This document shows positions 61,101 through 64,000 of a DNA stretch of 64,000 nucleotides, piece by piece; position 1 is the stretch's first letter; each line of letters starts with the position of its first letter. The notes under the pieces were generated by a model. It did no database searches, had not been told where the DNA came from, and was given only the letters and a program-made list of their open reading frames with translations. The position numbers were made by a program, and so were the translations under genes. The stretch is from Alentia gelatinosa (Eukaryota > Annelida > Polychaeta > Phyllodocida > Polynoidae), in assembly GCA_950022655.1 (NCBI GenBank), contig OX465579.1, forward strand, positions 81,107,193-81,171,192, written 5' to 3'.

Positions 61101-63121
61101 CTTATTTGCAGTTCTTGATTACTAAAACAAATGTACTAAATTGTAGAACGTCAGGATGTCTGGCTCATCAAGGTAGGAGGGCTGTAGGAGTGTCGTGGGT
61201 GTGGCAAAGAAGTCAATAAAGCTGTTGATTCTTAAACACTTCTAAGGTCTCTTGAATACATAAATAATGTCATTTGACAATCTGACTTTGTGTTAAGTTA
61301 ATTTCTAGACCTTCATGTACACATCAACCTGCATGGCACTGAAAAATATAGGTTTTTATAGGTTATAAAGGTTTCTTGAAAAAAATAAAGGCTCAAGAAT
61401 AGAAATATCGGTTTTTATAGGTTTTATAGGTTTTATAGGTTTCAGTGGGAGGCCTGTAATTTGATGATGTGATCATGTGATATAACATGTGATACTTGAC
61501 ATCATTTTCATATTCATACACATTTTAAAGATGATGTTATACCTAAATTCTGCGGAAGATTCATACATATTGATAAATTATTTTCTCAGTTAATGCCCAA
61601 AACAATAAATTTGCAAATCTTGGAAAATGATGCCTCAAGGCATCACGCGATTGTAATGGTGATGTTTTAAGGCATCACACGATTCTGTGTGTTGATGCCT
61701 CAGGGAATAACCTGCTGCTAGAGGGTTAACTGCCAATGTCCCCATGGGTGCTAGATCCAGTCTAATGTACAAGGAGGTGTATCGTATTTAGTAGCTATAT
61801 AACTTATCATTTAGTAGCTATATATAACGTTCCAGGCATGGTCGAGATGCAACGAGAATATCATCGACCTTTTTAACTCATCGGTTTAAACTTTTTTCAG
61901 CTTTATCCACAGCCCCCACACAAAATGCCAAAGTAAAAGGTTCACCGGCAATACTTTTGTACCTTCGTTGTGCCCCTATGTCGTAACCCTTTATATTTGA
62001 AGCACTGCACAATAAATATAACATATCCAGGAACAAAGACTTTTTTTACCTTAATACTCTTTACTCCACTCTGGATAGTCTATAGATTTCCTCAATCATA
62101 GTAGGTTTCGATTTTAGGTTTGATAAGTTATTATACCATGAGCCTGCTCCCTGATTCTCTGATCAACATATCAATCTTTATGCCACACATTTTCATTCAT
62201 TGAAGTAGATTTGCATCCCACGCATGACACTTCATACTTCAACAGGGACCTATCAATTGCTAAATTCTGAATTGATACTTACATGTGACTCCAGTGACAA
62301 AGTCGATGTCGTACAGAAAGAATGGTAGCTGGGGTGCTGCTGCTGCCACCTGGCGCATATACTCGACGTAATCCTCTAGAAATATAGACGTACGGGTATC
62401 TGACGTACTTGACATTCATATTGACATTTACTGCGGTTGGTTTACTCTAATGGGTTACTATAATATATATATATATCATTTTGCTATTAGGAGACACCTC
62501 TGAAATTAAACGTGGTTTACTTATAGTGTTGGTATCATGACACAAGAGTAGATATTATTCTTAGATAATATTTCATTGTCAATGGCGAGAAGGGGAAGAA
62601 GGAGAATGTCAATTGCTTAGTCACGTGTCAAAGGCTTACCCAGTGTCTGTGGCTTGTGATAAGTCGGTGAGACGCAGGCAATAGCGTCGGCGCCTATTTC
62701 TTGTGCATGGCGGGCCTGTAAAACAAACCACGCGATAGAATTACGAGAGGTTCTATAAGCAGTAATGGAAGGTGGTTTCAAGGATCACCTTTTTTCAATG
62801 ATGATCTAATAACTTAAGAGAGTTTTGTCATTGGCAACATATCCTTCATTGGCCGGGCCACAAATTAGCAACCAGCGTGATCAAGTTATCTGGTGTGATT
62901 ACTGCTGATGATATGAGCATTTCATCTTACTCTTATAGACAAAGGATGTAACCATAGTTGATTTGACACCTCGTTCATTAAAGTTATGGAGTATCTGATA
63001 GAGAGATCAGATAAATGGTAATAAAGAATTAGATAACTGATATATACATTGAGATAGTCTCACCAATTCTTGGCTGTCCCTTAATGTACCAGCCCCAATG
63101 TGCATAATGATGGATGATAGC
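49181..63121 (-). CDS. NPL: N-acetylneuraminate lyase, C-terminal 231 residues (7 exons in window)
   Basis: Coding exons in order: 63064-63121, 62640-62715, 62283-62375, 53605-53750, 51946-52071, 51510-51549, 49181-49338. Phases agree throughout. The enzyme splits sialic acid into N-acetylmannosamine and pyruvate through a Schiff base in a TIM barrel, in the cytosol. The match covers SSIIMHIGAGTLRDSQELAR, HAQEIGADAIACVSPTYHKP, APQLPFFLYDIDFVTGV (with the active-site tyrosine) and RIPSLRGTKHTSPSF, where the lysine is the Schiff-base residue. GTDTTFLEALAIGLDVPIMN and PGGSKAILRAIGLNVGSPRL follow. It has HIGAGTL where the human enzyme has VGALSL, and GTDT where it has GVDE. The first exon shown starts inside a codon, so about 90 N-terminal residues lie beyond the window. 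The 40-base exon at 51510-51549 is the least certain. The third intron is 8.5 kb and loaded with mobile elements. Confidence 0.88.
51020..51160 (-). pseudogene. LINE reverse transcriptase fragment
   Basis: The minus-strand frame reads RSETSGA, a stop, then DIHQGPVLGPLLFMLYMNDL, the conserved block upstream of the catalytic aspartates in Jockey/CR1-type reverse transcriptases (usually GVPQGSVLGPLLF). It is a short dead fragment in the last intron of the lyase gene. Confidence 0.8.
51249..51481. mobile_element. MITE, sister of 56023-56242
   Basis: Left end CCAGGGATCCGTTCAATAAT and right end (inverted) CTAGGGCCCGTTTTATAATC match the ends of 56023-56242. The interior holds CCCTTTTCTGTACCTCATAC. 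Confidence 0.6.
52139..52303. mobile_element. Small MITE with CAGTAGAACC-type ends
   Basis: Ends CAGTAGAACCC and GGGGTTCTACTA are inverted, with repeated GCGGACAC/AACGGACAC motifs inside. This end sequence resembles pogo/Tigger-type elements of the Tc1-mariner group. 165 bases, in a lyase intron. Confidence 0.65.
52970..53520. mobile_element. Foldback element enclosing telomere-like repeats
   Basis: CGGATGTCTCGGCCCCTTCG (52972 onward) is the near-exact reverse complement of 53488-53514, and the inner GGCACCTCGGCCCCC also pairs. Between the arms lie a GC-rich block with repeated GAACTCGACC/GATCTCGACCCG motifs and the TTAGGG-like tract. Confidence 0.7.
53217..53343. repeat. Degenerate telomere-like (TTAGGG)n
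   Basis: About 20 imperfect units around GGGTTA (TTAGGG, TTAAGGG, TTTAGG, ATAGGG) in one orientation on the plus strand. TTAGGG is the telomere repeat of most animals. This copy lies inside an intron. Confidence 0.8.
54427..54975. repeat. Direct repeat pair in the long lyase intron
   Basis: 54432-54510 and 54890-54965 share TTAGATACCTTGATATTTGG, then GTTACGGGG(A/T)GTTTGTAA, about 458 bases apart. No coding content. Confidence 0.65.
56023..56242. mobile_element. MITE with GGGGACCGTTTAATAATC-type ends
   Basis: Left CCTGGGGACCGTTTAATAAT and right (inverted) TCTGGGGCCCGTTTAATAAT, with inner arms around CCCTTTTCTGTA pairing too. Confidence 0.7.
57270..57950. repeat. Dispersed repeat related to 33293-33520 (inverted)
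   Basis: 57320-57425 matches the reverse complement of 33400-33490 with divergence. A small palindromic unit with GTGTCCAC/ATGTGGAC ends lies at 57822-57950. The outer ends are not clear. Confidence 0.5.
58187..58789 (+). mobile_element. MITE with GGGCCCTGTTTCAT ends, copy 1
   Basis: The left end GGGCCCTGTTTCATAAGCAG and right end (inverted) GGGCCCTGTTTCATAAGTAG continue into GCGGAAGG. The interior has an A-rich stretch and a block near 58459-58545 that resembles half a tRNA. Confidence 0.85.
58790..58916 (+). mobile_element. Short internally deleted MITE of the same family, copy 2
   Basis: Begins GCCTTGTTTCAAAAGCAGCG and ends CTTATGAAACAGGGCCC. It abuts copy 1, which suggests tandem insertion or recombination between ends. 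Confidence 0.75.
58917..59568. repeat. Remnant related to the 40952-41294 MITE
   Basis: 59205-59300 resembles 41050-41150 in the same orientation. The flanking ACAAGGG/GACAAC phrases recur inverted after 60474, so an older element seems to have been split by the insertions. Confidence 0.5.
59569..60474 (-). mobile_element. MITE of the GGGCCCTGTTTCAT family, copy 3, inverted and longer
   Basis: Ends GGGCCCTGTTTCATAAGTAG and (inverted) GGGCCTGTTTCAAAAGCAGC. 59625-59820 is the reverse complement of 58550-58740 of copy 1. AT-rich DNA fills the middle, including short TA runs near 59936-60030. Confidence 0.8.
60942..61456. mobile_element. MITE with CAGGCCTCCCA ends and TAATTT target duplication
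   Basis: Inverted ends CAGGCCTCCCAGTA / CAGGCCTCCCACTG with a six-base direct repeat TAATTT on each side (60936-60941 and 61457-61462). CAGG-type ends fit the hAT superfamily, although hAT target duplications are usually eight bases. The interior repeats ATATAGGTTTTTATAGG many times. Confidence 0.75.
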
Positions 63122-63499
63122 CTGAAGGACAAAAGGAGAAAGGGAAAATGGGATTCAGGTTAGAAAATCTCTACACACAGACTGCAGTAAATAATCGCTA
63201 CGCTAGACATCTAATATACACATAGTATATTGGTGGCTACAGGTATTCAACATCAATTGTAAGTAACATTCCAACATATTGGACTGGAGCCTAAGTAGAA
63301 TACATTTAGTGCTCAGTGTTCCAATTTAACATTTGTAAGAGTGTTCTGGTACCACTTGGTATTCTATTATAGTCAGGGGGCCAGCTCCCTGAAATCCTGT
63401 TATCTAAGGAGTTTCGTTCCATGGAAGTAAAGCAGCAATTTTATTGTATCAAATGAAAGCTAAGACTTCGGCCATTTCAGATATGGTAGCCATTTTTCT

Positions 63500-64000
63500 C
63501 TAAATGTGTCCATTTGACCTTCAATATGAGGTCAAAGGTCATCAAATTTCAGAGGGTTTTGAAATTGAGACATATTTTGTCATTTCTCCAAGAGTATTAA
63601 GTTGATTTCTTAGATATTTGACAAATATATTGAGACACCATAAAGTCATTGATCAGCTTTTGTCACCATCTTGATTTTGATCAAGGTAAAGGTCACCAAA
63701 TGGTATGTTTCCACCCAGAATTTCACCCAATTTCCTTTAAGGACTTACAATAGTTTCTATAACTTGTTCTAATATGTCTCTATTTCAACTTAAATGATAT
63801 ATTTAGATACCTGACGCCATACCCTATTAAAGCCCTTAAGATAGAATTCCCATCATGCACCATTAAGCCACAGTGAGGTCAATGGTCAACATATATGTTC
63901 ATACAAAAGACCAACATAGGCCACTGAAATTGAGACATATTTTTTCATTTCTCAAAAAGTATTTGGTGGATTTCTTAGATATTTGGCAAAGCTATTGGGA
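63500..64000. repeat. Tandem repeat of about 364-bp unit, running off the right edge
   Basis: GAAATTGAGACATATTTT at 63561 recurs at 63925, followed in both by TCATTTCTC, GATTTCTTAGATATTTG and preceded by GAGGTCAA. It lies in the intron upstream of the first visible lyase exon. Confidence 0.75.

Overview
This is nuclear DNA of an invertebrate animal, probably marine. The evidence is short exons with GT-AG introns, AT-rich introns packed with foldback and inverted-repeat elements, a Penelope-like retroelement relic, LINE relics and long microsatellites. I cannot fix the phylum. A cephalochordate, another invertebrate deuterostome or a mollusc would all fit.

Layout. 1-7.2 kb is repeat territory: a LINE ORF1-like frame running off the left edge (minus strand), then a broken Penelope-like element (reverse transcriptase plus GIY-YIG nuclease) followed by a hammerhead-ribozyme-like core, then a foldback element. 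7.2-17.0 kb holds a plus-strand gene of 8 coding exons. Spliced by eye it gives 354 residues: an FBXL4-like beta-sandwich domain followed by BTB and BACK. 17.3-26 kb is a mobile-element cluster: two large GC-rich foldback elements, a MITE, and LINE relics interrupted and flanked by an 11-bp tandem repeat. It also holds two weak coding fragments.

26.1-38.8 kb is the best gene of the window, on the minus strand. It has 23 coding exons whose phases all agree, giving 1168 residues: signal peptide, superhelical mesothelin/stereocilin/otoancorin-type repeats, a five-arginine furin-type site, and a C-terminal hydrophobic tail typical of GPI anchoring. 38.9-49.1 kb has no gene I can support but several inverted-repeat elements. 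49.2-63.1 kb is the 3' part of a minus-strand N-acetylneuraminate lyase gene (seven coding exons in the window, N-terminal exons beyond the right edge). Its 8.5-kb intron is filled with nested elements and a degenerate telomere-like TTAGGG block.

The three genes do not form a pathway or operon. They are separate eukaryotic transcription units: a probable cullin-3-type substrate adaptor, a cell-surface adhesion or extracellular-matrix type protein, and a sialic-acid catabolic enzyme. Gene models were spliced by hand from splice-site consensus, phase and protein family knowledge. No alignment or transcript evidence was available.
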